Assembly: GCF_937888285.1 (NCBI RefSeq)
Contig: NZ_CALART010000091.1
Location: 1 to 64,000, forward strand
Direction of reading: 5' to 3'
Origin: an uncultured Aquimonas sp.
GTDB taxonomy: Bacteria; Pseudomonadota; Gammaproteobacteria; Xanthomonadales; Xanthomonadaceae
Length of the DNA stretch: 64,000 nt
Each line of letters begins with the position of its first letter. Positions within the stretch are counted from its first letter, which is position 1. Both the position numbers and the translations under genes were made by a program. Below the pieces are notes generated by a model, which saw only the letters and a program-made list of their open reading frames with translations, did not search any database and had not been told where the DNA came from. Below are positions 1 through 8,443 of this stretch, piece by piece.

Positions 1-1
1 G

Positions 2-2140
2 ACGACGGCGGTGGCGACGGTGACCGACGTGGTGCCGGCGAGCCTGACCCTGGGCGCGATGCCGGCGAACTGCTCGGCGACCGGCCAGACGGTGACCTGC
101 ACGATCGCAGCGGGCCTGGCGGTGAACGACAGCGTCAGCTTCGTGATCCCGGTGACGCCGACGGCCGCTGCAATCCCCAGCGTGCAGAACACGGCGAGCG
201 TCGGCGGCGGCGGTGATCCGGGTTGCCCGGGCCTGCCGCGCTGCACGAGCACGATCGACACGCCGGTGAACTCACCCGCCCTGACCATCACCAAGACGGC
301 CAGTGCGGCGAGCTTCGTGGTCGGCACCCCGGCGAGCTACACGCTGAGCGTGCAGAACACCGGCAGCGCGGCGACGACGGCGGTGGCGACGGTGACCGAC
401 GTGGTGCCGGCGAGCCTGACCCTGGGCACGATGCCGGCGAACTGCTCGGCCGCGGCTCAGACGGTGACCTGCACGATCGCGTCGGGCTTTGCGGTGAATG
501 CGACGGTCAGCTTCGTGATCCCGGTGACGCCGACGGCGGCCGCGGCTCCGAGCGTGCAGAACACGGCGAGCGTGGGCGGCGGTGGCGACCCGGGCTGCCC
601 CGGCCTGCCGCGCTGCACGAGCACGATCGACACGCCGGTCAACGCGCCGGCGCTGACGATCACCAAGACGGCGAGCACGACGAGCTTCGTGGTCGGCACC
701 GCCGCGAACTACACGCTGAGCGTGCAGAACACCGGCACTGCGGCGACGACAGCGGTGGCGACGGTGACCGACGTGGTGCCGGCGAGCCTGACCCTGGGCA
801 CCCTGCCAGCGAACTGCTCGGCCGCAGGCCAGACCGTGACCTGCACGATCGCAGCGGGCTTGGCGGCGAACGACAGCGTCAGCTTCGTGATCCCGGTGAC
901 GCCGACGGCGGCTGCAATCCCCAGCGTGCAGAACACGGCCAACGTGGGCGGCGGCGGTGATCCGGGCTGCCCGGGCCTGCCGCGCTGCACGAGCACGATC
1001 GACACGCCGGTGAACGCGCCAGCGCTGACGATCACCAAGACGGCGAGCGCCGCGAGCTTCGTGGTCGGCACGCCGGCCAGCTACACGCTGAGCGTGCAGA
1101 ACACGGGTACGGCGGCGACGACGGCGGTGGCGACGGTGACCGACGTGGTGCCGGCGAGCCTGACGCTCGGCACGCCGCCGGCGAACTGCTCGGCCGCAGG
1201 CCAGACGGTGACCTGCACGATCGCAGCGGGCCTGGCGGTGAACGACAGCGTCAGCTTCGTGATCCCGGTGACGCCGACGGCCGCTGCAATCCCCAGCGTG
1301 CAGAACACGGCCAGCGTGGGCGGCGGTGGTGATCCGGGCTGCCCCGGCCTGCCGCGCTGCACGAGCACGATCGATACGCCGGTGAACTCACCGGCCTTGA
1401 CGATCACCAAGACGGCGAGCGCCGCGAGCTTCGTGGTCGGCACGCCGGCCAGCTACACGCTGAGCGTGCAGAACACGGGTACGGCGGCGACGACGGCGGT
1501 GGCGACGGTGACCGACACAGTGCCGGCCAGCCTGACCCTGGGCACGCCGCCGGCGAACTGCTCGGCCGCAGGCCAGTCGGTGACCTGCACCATAGCAGCG
1601 GGCCTGGCGGTGAACGACAGCGTCAGCTTCGTGATCCCGGTGACGCCGACGGCGGCTGCGACCCCGAGCGTGCAGAACACGGCCAGCGTCGGCGGCGGCG
1701 GCGATCCGGGCTGTCCGGGCCTGCCGCGCTGCACGAGTACGATCGACACGCCGGTGAACGCGCCGGTGCTGACGATCACCAAGACGGCGAGCGCCGCGAG
1801 CTTCGTGGTCGGCACCCCGGCCAGCTACACGCTGACTGTCGAGAACACCGGCAGTGCGGCGACGACGGCCGTGGCGACGGTGACTGACGTGGTGCCGGCC
1901 AGCCTGACCCTGGGCACGCCGCCGGCGAACTGCTCGGCCGCAGGCCAGTCGGTGACCTGCACCATAGCAGCGGGCCTGGCGGTGAACGACAGCGTCAGCT
2001 TCGTGATCCCGGTGACGCCGACGGCGGCTGCGATCCCGAGCGTGCAGAACACGGCCAGTGTCGGCGGCGGCGGTGATCCGGGCTGCCCGGCAGCACCGCG
2101 CTGCACCAGCACGATCGACACGCCTGTTCTGGGCCCGAAC
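2..2140 (+). repeat. Six tandem 372-bp coding repeats
   Basis: The motif acgacggcggtggcgacggt recurs at 2, 374, 746, 1118, 1490 and 1862, an exact 372-bp (124-codon) period. Copies differ at scattered single bases, many of them silent, so homology is at DNA level and not only protein level. The first copy is cut by the window start, so the true copy number is unknown. Such arrays can change length by recombination and are prone to short-read assembly collapse. Confidence 0.95.
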
Positions 2141-2965
2141 GTCACGCTGGCGAAGACGGCCAATCCGGCCAGCGGCAGCCTGGTGGTGGTCGGTGCCACG
2201 ATCACCTACACCCTGCAGGCGACCGTGTCGGATGCGCCGCTGACGGCGGCCTTCCAGCTGACCGATACCCTCGGTCCGGGCCTGCTGCGGGGTGCGGTGA
2301 CCGCTGGCCCGTTCACTTGTTCGGCAGGTGAGCCACTGGTCTGCAGCCTGCCGAGCGGAACGGCGACAGGCACCTACAGCCTCAGCTACACCGCGACTGT
2401 GCAGACGGGCGCCACCGGCACGGTCAACAACAGCGTGACGATCAGCGGCAACGGCGGCGACCCGGATCCGATCTGCTCGCCCTGCACCACGACGCATCCG
2501 CTGGCATTGGCCGATCTGCAGGTGATCAAGACGGTCGACCAGATGACGCCGAGCTTCGGCCAGGTGATCAACTTCAGCGTGCAGGTGCGCAACAACGGCC
2601 CGGACGCGGCGACCAATGTCGTGGTCACCGATGCGCTGCCCTCGGGCTTCGAGCTGCTGGGCACCACGCCGAGCCAGGGCAGCTACACCGCGCCGCTGTG
2701 GACGGTGGGCAGCCTCGAGGTGGGCCAGGTCGAGACGCTGGTGATGCAGGTCCGCGTGCGCGCTACGGGCAACTACCGCAACGTGGCGACGGTTCGCGGC
2801 GACCAGTTCGATCCGATCGACAACAACAACGAAGACTCGGTCGGCCCGACGCCGCCGTCGAACCCGCGACCGGCCGTGATTCCGGCGGACGCGCCTTGGG
2901 CCCTGCTGAGCCTGATGCTGCTGATGATGGGCATGGCAGGCCTGCAGCTGCGGCGGCGCGGATGA
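2..2965 (+). CDS. DUF11-repeat surface protein with C-terminal sorting tail (5' end outside window)
   Basis: The frame is open from base 2, so the gene starts upstream; a GTG at 11 is inside a repeat and is not a credible start. The visible 987 residues hold six 124-residue repeats that are almost identical. Each begins near TTAVATVTD and carries the DUF11-like strand pattern ALTITKTAS...YTLSVQNTG, then ANCSA...VTCTI and GDPGCPGLPRC, giving four cysteines per unit. Two diverged DUF11 units follow (from about base 2120 and base 2510). The tail, IPADAPWALLSLMLLMMGMA then LQLRRRG, is a short motif, one hydrophobic helix and a basic end, as in IPTL/PEP-CTERM-type sorting signals. The inference is an exported, cell-surface or matrix-associated adhesin-like protein. 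Ligand and exact sorting route are unknown. A hairpin follows the stop codon. Confidence 0.85.
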   Translation, partial: TTAVATVTDVVPASLTLGAMPANCSATGQTVTCTIAAGLAVNDSVSFVIPVTPTAAAIPSVQNTASVGGGGDPGCPGLPRCTSTIDTPVNSPALTITKTASAASFVVGTPASYTLSVQNTGSAATTAVATVTDVVPASLTLGTMPANCSAAAQTVTCTIASGFAVNATVSFVIPVTPTAAAAPSVQNTASVGGGGDPGCPGLPRCTSTIDTPVNAPALTITKTASTTSFVVGTAANYTLSVQNTGTAATTAVATVTDVVPASLTLGTLPANCSAAGQTVTCTIAAGLAANDSVSFVIPVTPTAAAIPSVQNTANVGGGGDPGCPGLPRCTSTIDTPVNAPALTITKTASAASFVVGTPASYTLSVQNTGTAATTAVATVTDVVPASLTLGTPPANCSAAGQTVTCTIAAGLAVNDSVSFVIPVTPTAAAIPSVQNTASVGGGGDPGCPGLPRCTSTIDTPVNSPALTITKTASAASFVVGTPASYTLSVQNTGTAATTAVATVTDTVPASLTLGTPPANCSAAGQSVTCTIAAGLAVNDSVSFVIPVTPTAAATPSVQNTASVGGGGDPGCPGLPRCTSTIDTPVNAPVLTITKTASAASFVVGTPASYTLTVENTGSAATTAVATVTDVVPASLTLGTPPANCSAAGQSVTCTIAAGLAVNDSVSFVIPVTPTAAAIPSVQNTASVGGGGDPGCPAAPRCTSTIDTPVLGPNVTLAKTANPASGSLVVVGATITYTLQATVSDAPLTAAFQLTDTLGPGLLRGAVTAGPFTCSAGEPLVCSLPSGTATGTYSLSYTATVQTGATGTVNNSVTISGNGGDPDPICSPCTTTHPLALADLQVIKTVDQMTPSFGQVINFSVQVRNNGPDAATNVVVTDALPSGFELLGTTPSQGSYTAPLWTVGSLEVGQVETLVMQVRVRATGNYRNVATVRGDQFDPIDNNNEDSVGPTPPSNPRPAVIPADAPWALLSLMLLMMGMAGLQLRRRG

Positions 2966-2991
2966 TGGGTTGACCTTGTCGCAGTAAGGAA

Positions 2992-3024
2992 CAGAGCCCC
3001 GCCACCGTGCGGGGCTTTGTTCTT
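2992..3024 (+). terminator. Rho-independent terminator after the DUF11 gene
   Basis: An 8-bp perfect stem AGCCCCGC (2995-3002) / GCGGGGCT (3009-3016) with a 6-base loop is followed by a T-rich run ttgttctt. It lies 30 bases after the stop codon of the DUF11-repeat gene. Confidence 0.8.
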
Positions 3025-3067
3025 CCTGGATCGCCAGTTTCGCGATTGATGCGCTTCGTGCAGCGCC

Positions 3068-3559
3068 TCAGGTCAGCGCGAAGCGTGCGTTGGCCTCATG
3101 CGCCAGCAGCCAGCGTTTGACCTCGACGCCGCCGCCGAAGCCGGTGAGGGCACCGTTGGCGCCGATCACCCGGTGGCAGGGCAGCACGATCGGCAGCGGA
3201 TTGCGGCCGTTGGCCGCGCCGACCGCGCGCGTGGCGGTCGGCCTGCCGAGCGCTGCCGCCTGCTGCGCATAGCTGCGCGTCTCGCCGTAGGGGATTGCGG
3301 ACAGCGCCTGCCAGGCCGCGCGCTGGAAGTCGGTGCCCTGCGGCGCCAGCGGCAGCTCGAAGGACTGGCGTCGTCCGTCGAAGTACTCGTGCAGCTGCAG
3401 CGCCGTCTGCCGCAGCAGGGGAGTCTCACCCGCGATCCAGTCCGCACGGGCCTGCGGATGGCGGTTGTTCTCGAACTCGATGGCATGCAGCGCGGAGGCG
3501 CTCGCCGCGAGGCTCAGGCGGCCGATCGGGCTGTCGATCGTGATCCAGCAGATGTCCAT
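3068..3559 (-). CDS. ogt: Methylated-DNA--protein-cysteine methyltransferase
   Basis: A 163-residue protein that removes alkyl groups from O6-alkylguanine (and O4-alkylthymine) by irreversible transfer to its own cysteine. The active-site motif IVLPCHRVIGANG is present, with the acceptor cysteine at about residue 128. The winged-helix region FQRAAWQALSAIPYGETRSY precedes it, and the NGRNPLP segment just before the active site is typical. The ATG at 3559 is chosen because AAGGAGAC lies just upstream and it starts one base after the stop of the Ada-AlkA gene; a longer open frame upstream only reads that gene in another frame. The two genes form a tight operon, so this protein supplies the O6-alkylguanine activity that the neighbouring fusion lacks. 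Confidence 0.95.
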   Translation of the reverse strand: MDICWITIDSPIGRLSLAASASALHAIEFENNRHPQARADWIAGETPLLRQTALQLHEYFDGRRQSFELPLAPQGTDFQRAAWQALSAIPYGETRSYAQQAAALGRPTATRAVGAANGRNPLPIVLPCHRVIGANGALTGFGGGVEVKRWLLAHEANARFALT

Positions 3560-3560
3560 C

Positions 3561-5042
3561 TCAGTCTCCTTCGGCGGCGGCGCGCCACAGGTGCATGACC
3601 GCGTAGCTGCGCCAGGGGCGCCAGTCTTCGGCGCGCGACGCAAGCGCCGCCGCGCTGGCGCGGCTGCCGTCGTTCGGCAGCGCCTTCTGCAGCACCAGAT
3701 CGCCGCTGGGCAGCGCATCCGGCTGGCCCAGCGCGCGCAGCGCCAGGTAGTGCGCCGTCCACGGGCCGATGCCGGGCAGGGCGGTGCAGCGCTCGACGAA
3801 CTGCACCAGCGGCTGGGCCGGATCGAAATCGAGGCGGGCTTCGACCACGGCCTGCGCCAGCGCCCGCAGCGTGCGCTGACGCGCGCCGGTGAGGCCCAGC
3901 CCGTCGAGATCCGCTGTCGCGAGCTCGGATGCGGTCGGAAAGCGGTGGCGGAAGCCCAGCGCCTGCATCGGCTCGGGCAGCGTCTGGCCGCAGCGCTCCA
4001 GCAGCCGCTGGGTCAGGGTGCGCGCGCCGGCCACGCTGATCTGCTGGCCGATCACCGCGCGCACCGCGATCTCGAAGCCGTCCCAGCCGCTGGGCAGGCG
4101 CAGGCCCGGACGGGCGCGCAGGAGCGGCGCCAGGCGCGGATCGCGCGCCAGCACCGATTCGATCGCCGCGGGCTCGGCGTCAAGGTCGAACATCCGCCGC
4201 ACCCGCTGCACGACTTCGCGCAGATGGCCGGCAGGCACGGCATGCAGCTCCAGGCGCAGGGCGCTCTCTCCGCCCGGCCAGCGCGAGACGCGCAGCCAGG
4301 CGTCGCGGCCGAACTCGATCGCGCGGGCGTAGGCCTCGGCATCGACGCGCTCCAGGCCATCGAGCGCGCGCGAACGCAGGAAGGCCAGCAGCGCCGCGAA
4401 GTCGTAGGGCGGCCGGTAGTTCAGGCGCAGCACCAGTCGCTCGGTCGCCTCGACGGGGGCGTCGAGGCGCGTGCCGCGCAGCCGGCTTGGCGCCAGCCCG
4501 TAGGCCTGCAGGAAGGCGGCGTTGAAGCGGCGCAGGCTGGCGAAGCCCGAGGCCAGCGCGATCTCGGTGACCGGCAGCGCGGTCTCGCTCAGCAGCTGCT
4601 TGGCGAACAGCAGGCGGCGGGTGGTCTCGACCTGCAGCGGCGAGACGCCGAGCTCGCTGGCGAACAGACGGCGCAGCTGGCGCTCGCCGACGTGCAGCCG
4701 CTCCGCCAGCGCCGGTACGCCAGCGCTTTCCAGCGCACCCTGCTCGATCAGCCGCAGCGCGCGGCCCAGCACCGCCTCGCCGCGGCGCCAGGGGCCGGCA
4801 GCGGGTGAGAGCTCGGGCCGACAGCGCAGGCAGGGGCGATAGCCGGCCGCCTCGGCGGCAGCGGCTGTGGCGTAGTAGTGGACGTTGCGCGGCCGCGGTG
4901 CGGGCGCCGGACAGACCGGTCGGCAGTAGATGCCGGTCGAGCGCACGGCGGTGAAGAACAGGCCGTCGAAGCGCGCATCGCGCGACAGGCGGGCCTGTTC
5001 GCAGATGGCATCGGGCGGGGGCGGGATCGGCGGCATGCGCAC
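3561..5042 (-). CDS. Ada-type regulator fused to AlkA 3-methyladenine DNA glycosylase
   Basis: A 493-residue, three-part protein. Residues 30-80 are the Ada zinc/methyl-acceptor domain with the four cysteines of the family (about C40, C44, C71, C74; motif GIYCRPVCPAP...YRPCLRC). C40 corresponds by motif to the phosphotriester methyl acceptor. Residues 85-190 are an AraC-type double HTH. Residues 200-490 are AlkA: the N-terminal fold, the helix-hairpin-helix LPGIGPWTA (about 422-430) and the catalytic aspartate about D448 in LPSGDLVLQKA. It should sense methyl phosphotriesters, activate repair genes and excise alkylated bases. No O6-alkylguanine domain is fused; it is encoded by ogt one base downstream. 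A second ATG two codons in is an equally possible start. Confidence 0.95.
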   Translation of the reverse strand: MRMPPIPPPPDAICEQARLSRDARFDGLFFTAVRSTGIYCRPVCPAPAPRPRNVHYYATAAAAEAAGYRPCLRCRPELSPAAGPWRRGEAVLGRALRLIEQGALESAGVPALAERLHVGERQLRRLFASELGVSPLQVETTRRLLFAKQLLSETALPVTEIALASGFASLRRFNAAFLQAYGLAPSRLRGTRLDAPVEATERLVLRLNYRPPYDFAALLAFLRSRALDGLERVDAEAYARAIEFGRDAWLRVSRWPGGESALRLELHAVPAGHLREVVQRVRRMFDLDAEPAAIESVLARDPRLAPLLRARPGLRLPSGWDGFEIAVRAVIGQQISVAGARTLTQRLLERCGQTLPEPMQALGFRHRFPTASELATADLDGLGLTGARQRTLRALAQAVVEARLDFDPAQPLVQFVERCTALPGIGPWTAHYLALRALGQPDALPSGDLVLQKALPNDGSRASAAALASRAEDWRPWRSYAVMHLWRAAAEGD

Positions 5043-5099
5043 AGACTAAGGCGCCCGCGGCGTTTGGACTCGCCGGATCCGGACATGGATGTGGTTCGA

Positions 5100-5330
5100 A
5101 CCTTGCGCGGGTGTTGGAGCGAGACGCGGCTTGAACGTTTAGCGGGGCGAGGGTCGAGCCCATGGTGGGCCAGGGCCCACCCTATGGGCCTTGCGAGAGG
5201 CTCAAGGCCCCGCAAGGCGTCCGCGAACCCCGGCCCTCGCGGACAGCGCTCGGGCGCTCCTCGGCGCGCGGACCCGTGGTCCGCAAGCGCGCCTCCTCGC
5301 TCCCCAATCCCCAATCCCCAATCCCGCCCA
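5100..5330. repeat. Dispersed intergenic repeat, copy 1
   Basis: This gap between the Ada-AlkA and DUF1287 genes holds three recognisable modules. First is the palindrome GGTGGGCCAGGGCCCACC (5164-5181). Second is a GC-rich block ending in the hairpin GCGGACCCGTGGTCCGC (about 5269-5285). Third is a run of heptamers reading ccccaat three times (about 5303-5327). The same modules recur at 17.0, 17.3 and in part at 54.9-55.2 kb. No ORF in it looks coding. Confidence 0.85.
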
Positions 5331-5336
5331 CGCCGA

Positions 5337-5960
5337 TCAGTCATCAAGAGCAGGCGGCAGCCAGCGGAACCGGCCTTCGATCGGGTAGGCGAACAGGATG
5401 TCCTCTTCGCGGGCGCCAGCGCCGATGTTGTGCAGGATCAGCGGCCGGCCATCGACATGCCGGTCCGAGACGATGCCGATGTGCGGCAGGCCGCCGGGCA
5501 GGCGCCAGCTGACGATGTCGCCGGGCTGGTAGTCGGCGGGATCGTCGGAAGCGCTGAGCGCCGCGCCCTGTCGACGCAGCCAGGTTTCCAGGTTGGGCAC
5601 GCGGCGATGGTCGATGTTGCGGTCGGGCCGGCGCAGGCCCCAGTGCTGCGGGTAGCGCGCGAAGTGCGCGCGCATGTCCTCGTGCACGGCCACCTGCAGG
5701 TCGACGCCCAGGATCCGGAAGGCGCGCACCACGACATCGGTGCAGACACCGGTTTCGATGGGCACATCGCCGCCCGGATAGTCGAGTCGACGGTAGCTGC
5801 CGTCGTAGCCCAGGGTGATGCCGACCTGCGCGCGCGCGGCCGCGACCAGCGTCGCGCCGGACGGGCCAGGCGCAGCCAGCACGGGCTGATCCGGCAGGCA
5901 CAGCAGCAGTGCGCACTGCGCGCACCCGAGGAGCAGGCGTACAAGCGTCGGTCGTTCCAT
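5337..5960 (-). CDS. DUF1287 family secreted protein (NlpC/P60-like fold)
   Basis: A 207-residue protein with an N-terminal signal sequence (hydrophobic LLLGCAQCALLLCLP, cleavage probably after VLAA) and a DUF1287 domain filling the rest. The family is related to papain-like NlpC/P60 peptidases. A cysteine sits in ETGVCTDVVVRAFR, and a histidine in GLPHIGIVSDR after the PGDIVSWRL strand, which fits a Cys-His catalytic pair. The likely site is the periplasm and the likely substrate a cell-wall peptide or amide bond, but the family has no firmly assigned reaction that I can cite. It stands alone between an intergenic repeat and the beta-helix gene. Confidence 0.85.
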   Translation of the reverse strand: MERPTLVRLLLGCAQCALLLCLPDQPVLAAPGPSGATLVAAARAQVGITLGYDGSYRRLDYPGGDVPIETGVCTDVVVRAFRILGVDLQVAVHEDMRAHFARYPQHWGLRRPDRNIDHRRVPNLETWLRRQGAALSASDDPADYQPGDIVSWRLPGGLPHIGIVSDRHVDGRPLILHNIGAGAREEDILFAYPIEGRFRWLPPALDD

Positions 5961-6004
5961 GGCGCCAGACTAGCGCGCCCTGCGCGCCGACACGGCAGGG
6001 CCGC

Positions 6005-8338
6005 CTACTCGAAGCCGTCGCGGAACAGCTCGCTGCCGATCGGGCTGACCGCGAGGCTGATGCCGTCGAACCAGCCGTTGATCGCGGGCGGGTTGGTGAT
6101 CCCCACGTCAACCACCACAAGGCTGACCGTCAGCGAGCTGTCCGGTGTCCATGCGGCTTCCGCCAGCTGGATCTCGGCGGGCGTGGCCGGCTGCGTCCAG
6201 CTCGTGCTGCTGGTGAGGAAATGGTCGCCCGAGGCATCAGCGCTGCCTTGGGTGCAGCCCTCTCCGCCGTTGTGGCGCAGCTGCCAGTGCAGCAGGACGG
6301 AGTCGCGCGTGCTGATGGTGGCGCCGACCGAGCGGCCCCAGCCGTTCAGCGCATAGCGGCCCGGGCCCGGCAGGTGCACGCACTGCTGGCGCACGCTGAC
6401 CCGCGCCTGCGGGATGTTGCCCAGGCTCGCCTGGATCGCGCCGGAGCCGGGAGTGGTGGTCGCGTTCTGCGCACTGCTCCAGACCGAGGCGCCGGCGGTG
6501 ACTTCAGGCCACAGTCCGAGGTCGCCGCTGAGGTCGAAGTCGCCGAACAGTATCAGCGGCGCCAGGCTTTGCCGTTCGAGCGCGCCGAGGTCGCGCGGCC
6601 CGCGCGGGAAGTTCGCGCGGAGGGGCAGGTCGACATCACGCGCCTGTCCGCGCGCGTCGCGGTCGGCATTGCTGGTGGCGGGTGCGTAGTCGAGCGCCGG
6701 CGAGCCGGCCCGCAGGCGATAGTCGTCGCGTGCGGGGTCGACGAAGCGCGGATCCGCCTGGGTGACGAAGGCGAGGAAGCCGGTGTCGATGGACGCGCTT
6801 TCCTGGGTGACCACGTCGACCACATCGCGCGTTGCCGTGCCCTGCATCGACAGCTTGCCCGGCTGCCAGAGCACCGAGCGGCGCAGGCTGGCGGCCCCCT
6901 GCAGATTGAAGATGGCCGAGCCGGAGATCGTGTTGCCGGCAATGGTCAGATCGCCCAGATCGAACAGCGGGCAGTTGCCGCTGACTACGTGGGCGCTCAC
7001 GGTGTTGCCGCTGATCAGGGCGTTGTTGAGGCTCATCAGGCAGGCATCGCCGCGGAACAGCTGGCCCACGCGGTTGTCGCGAATCCACGGGCCGCCGCGC
7101 TCGACCACCTCCAGCGTGCTGCCGGCGATGCGCAGGCTGCCCCATTCGCGTACCCGGATCAGCGCGCCGTGCGATTGCAGTCCGGCGCCGTTGAGCGTGG
7201 CATTGCCCTCGATCAGCGAGCAGAACTCGCCGACGGGACACAGCGGGGCGAGCGCCCCATGGTCGATCTCCAGCTCGCCGCCCGCGCCTTCGCCGCTGGC
7301 CTGGAGGTCCTGGTCGACATAGACGGCGGCGCCGTCGGGCGCGATGTTGTCGAACACGCGCACGTTCGCGAGTCGAGCGCGGGCAAGCTGATTGCTCTGG
7401 CTCGAATCGAAGGGCCGCAGATAGATCGCGCCGCCGGCCACCTCCGCGCTGTTGGACTGGAAGGCCGTGCGCTGGCTGGCCGCGGCTTCCAGCAGGGCCA
7501 CCTCACCGCTGCCGGGGTCGGCAAGAACCGCTGCGCCGCCGCCGTAGCGGGCGCGGTTGCCCTGTACCTTGGCCAGCCCGTTGGCGCCTGCGCCGCGCAG
7601 GCTGGCCGAGGCCGAGTGGGCGGCGGCGCGGATCAACAGCGCGCCGCCGTAGCCGCGACCATCGCTGCCCTCCGCCTCATTGTTGAACAGCAGGCTGTCG
7701 GCGGCGTGCATTTCGAGCACCGCCTGGTCCAGGTAGATGCCGCCGCCGTCCGAACTGGCGGTGTTGCCGATGACCTGCGAGCCGGCGCCCAGCACGATCC
7801 GGCTGACGCCGTTGCTGCCGGCGACGTGGATGCCGCCGCCGCGGGTAGCGCGGTTGCCGCTGATCAGGGTGCGCAGCGTCTGCAGCTGGCCGGGACCGCT
7901 GAAGTACAGGCCGCCGCCGTTTCCGGTCGCGGTGGTGCCCACGGCGTCGCCGCCACTCAGCTCCAGGTCGACCAGGTTGACCCGGGCCTGCGCTGTCTGC
8001 GTGCCGATGCGCAGCACCGAGGCGGCACTGCCGCCCGCCCCGCTGATTGTCGTGCGGCCGCCGTCGCCGCTGGCGTCGGCGCAGCTCGGATAGCCGCCGC
8101 GCAGTTCGAGGGCTTCGCCGGCCACGCTCGTCACCAGGGCCTGTGCGGTCCAGCTGGCGGAGCGGGTGATCAGCACCGTGTCGTTGCCGGGAGCCGCCGC
8201 CGCGGCGTCCAGCGCCGACTGGATGCTTGCATGGGTGCAGCCTGTACCGACACCGACCCGGAAGGTCGCGGCCCATGATGCGTTGCTGAAGCAGAGCAGG
8301 AGCGACAGGCAGGGGACAAGCATGCGCAGCGTCGTCAT
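6005..8338 (-). CDS. Secreted right-handed beta-helix protein, choice-of-anchor Q type
   Basis: A 777-residue protein with a clear signal peptide (LVPCLSLLLCFSNASWA). Residues about 40-480 are short Gly/Asn-rich repeats such as GNGGGLYFSG, NRATRGGGIHVAGS and SSDGGGIYLDQAV, characteristic of parallel beta-helix proteins (Pbl/pectin-lyase-like fold). The segment VDPARDDYRLRAGSPALDYA and DLGALERQS matches the end of choice-of-anchor Q domains. The last 200 residues form another beta-rich domain. The protein ends exactly in ELFRDGFE, a motif that also occurs just after the signal peptide of the secreted protein at 21260. Probably exported surface or extracellular; substrate or partner unknown. 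No catalytic residues of polysaccharide lyases could be identified. Confidence 0.8.
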   Translation of the reverse strand: MTTLRMLVPCLSLLLCFSNASWAATFRVGVGTGCTHASIQSALDAAAAAPGNDTVLITRSASWTAQALVTSVAGEALELRGGYPSCADASGDGGRTTISGAGGSAASVLRIGTQTAQARVNLVDLELSGGDAVGTTATGNGGGLYFSGPGQLQTLRTLISGNRATRGGGIHVAGSNGVSRIVLGAGSQVIGNTASSDGGGIYLDQAVLEMHAADSLLFNNEAEGSDGRGYGGALLIRAAAHSASASLRGAGANGLAKVQGNRARYGGGAAVLADPGSGEVALLEAAASQRTAFQSNSAEVAGGAIYLRPFDSSQSNQLARARLANVRVFDNIAPDGAAVYVDQDLQASGEGAGGELEIDHGALAPLCPVGEFCSLIEGNATLNGAGLQSHGALIRVREWGSLRIAGSTLEVVERGGPWIRDNRVGQLFRGDACLMSLNNALISGNTVSAHVVSGNCPLFDLGDLTIAGNTISGSAIFNLQGAASLRRSVLWQPGKLSMQGTATRDVVDVVTQESASIDTGFLAFVTQADPRFVDPARDDYRLRAGSPALDYAPATSNADRDARGQARDVDLPLRANFPRGPRDLGALERQSLAPLILFGDFDLSGDLGLWPEVTAGASVWSSAQNATTTPGSGAIQASLGNIPQARVSVRQQCVHLPGPGRYALNGWGRSVGATISTRDSVLLHWQLRHNGGEGCTQGSADASGDHFLTSSTSWTQPATPAEIQLAEAAWTPDSSLTVSLVVVDVGITNPPAINGWFDGISLAVSPIGSELFRDGFE

Positions 8339-8443
8339 CGGCGGGACCTCGAAGGGGTGTGCCTCGATGAACGCCGTTTGCGCCGGAGTTGCGACATGCC
8401 GCGGTCGATCCGCGCGCGATACCCGGCGGCGACGCGCCCGAAG

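Noticed and set aside
2..2140. Tandem repeats considered as a CRISPR array
   Set aside because: The period is 372 bp, whole units are coding and conserved throughout, and there are no short direct repeats with unique spacers.
5909..8278. 789-codon plus-strand open frame
   Set aside because: It is antisense to the beta-helix gene. The product is Arg/Ala/Gln-rich without a fold, and the minus-strand frame has a signal peptide and repeat structure.
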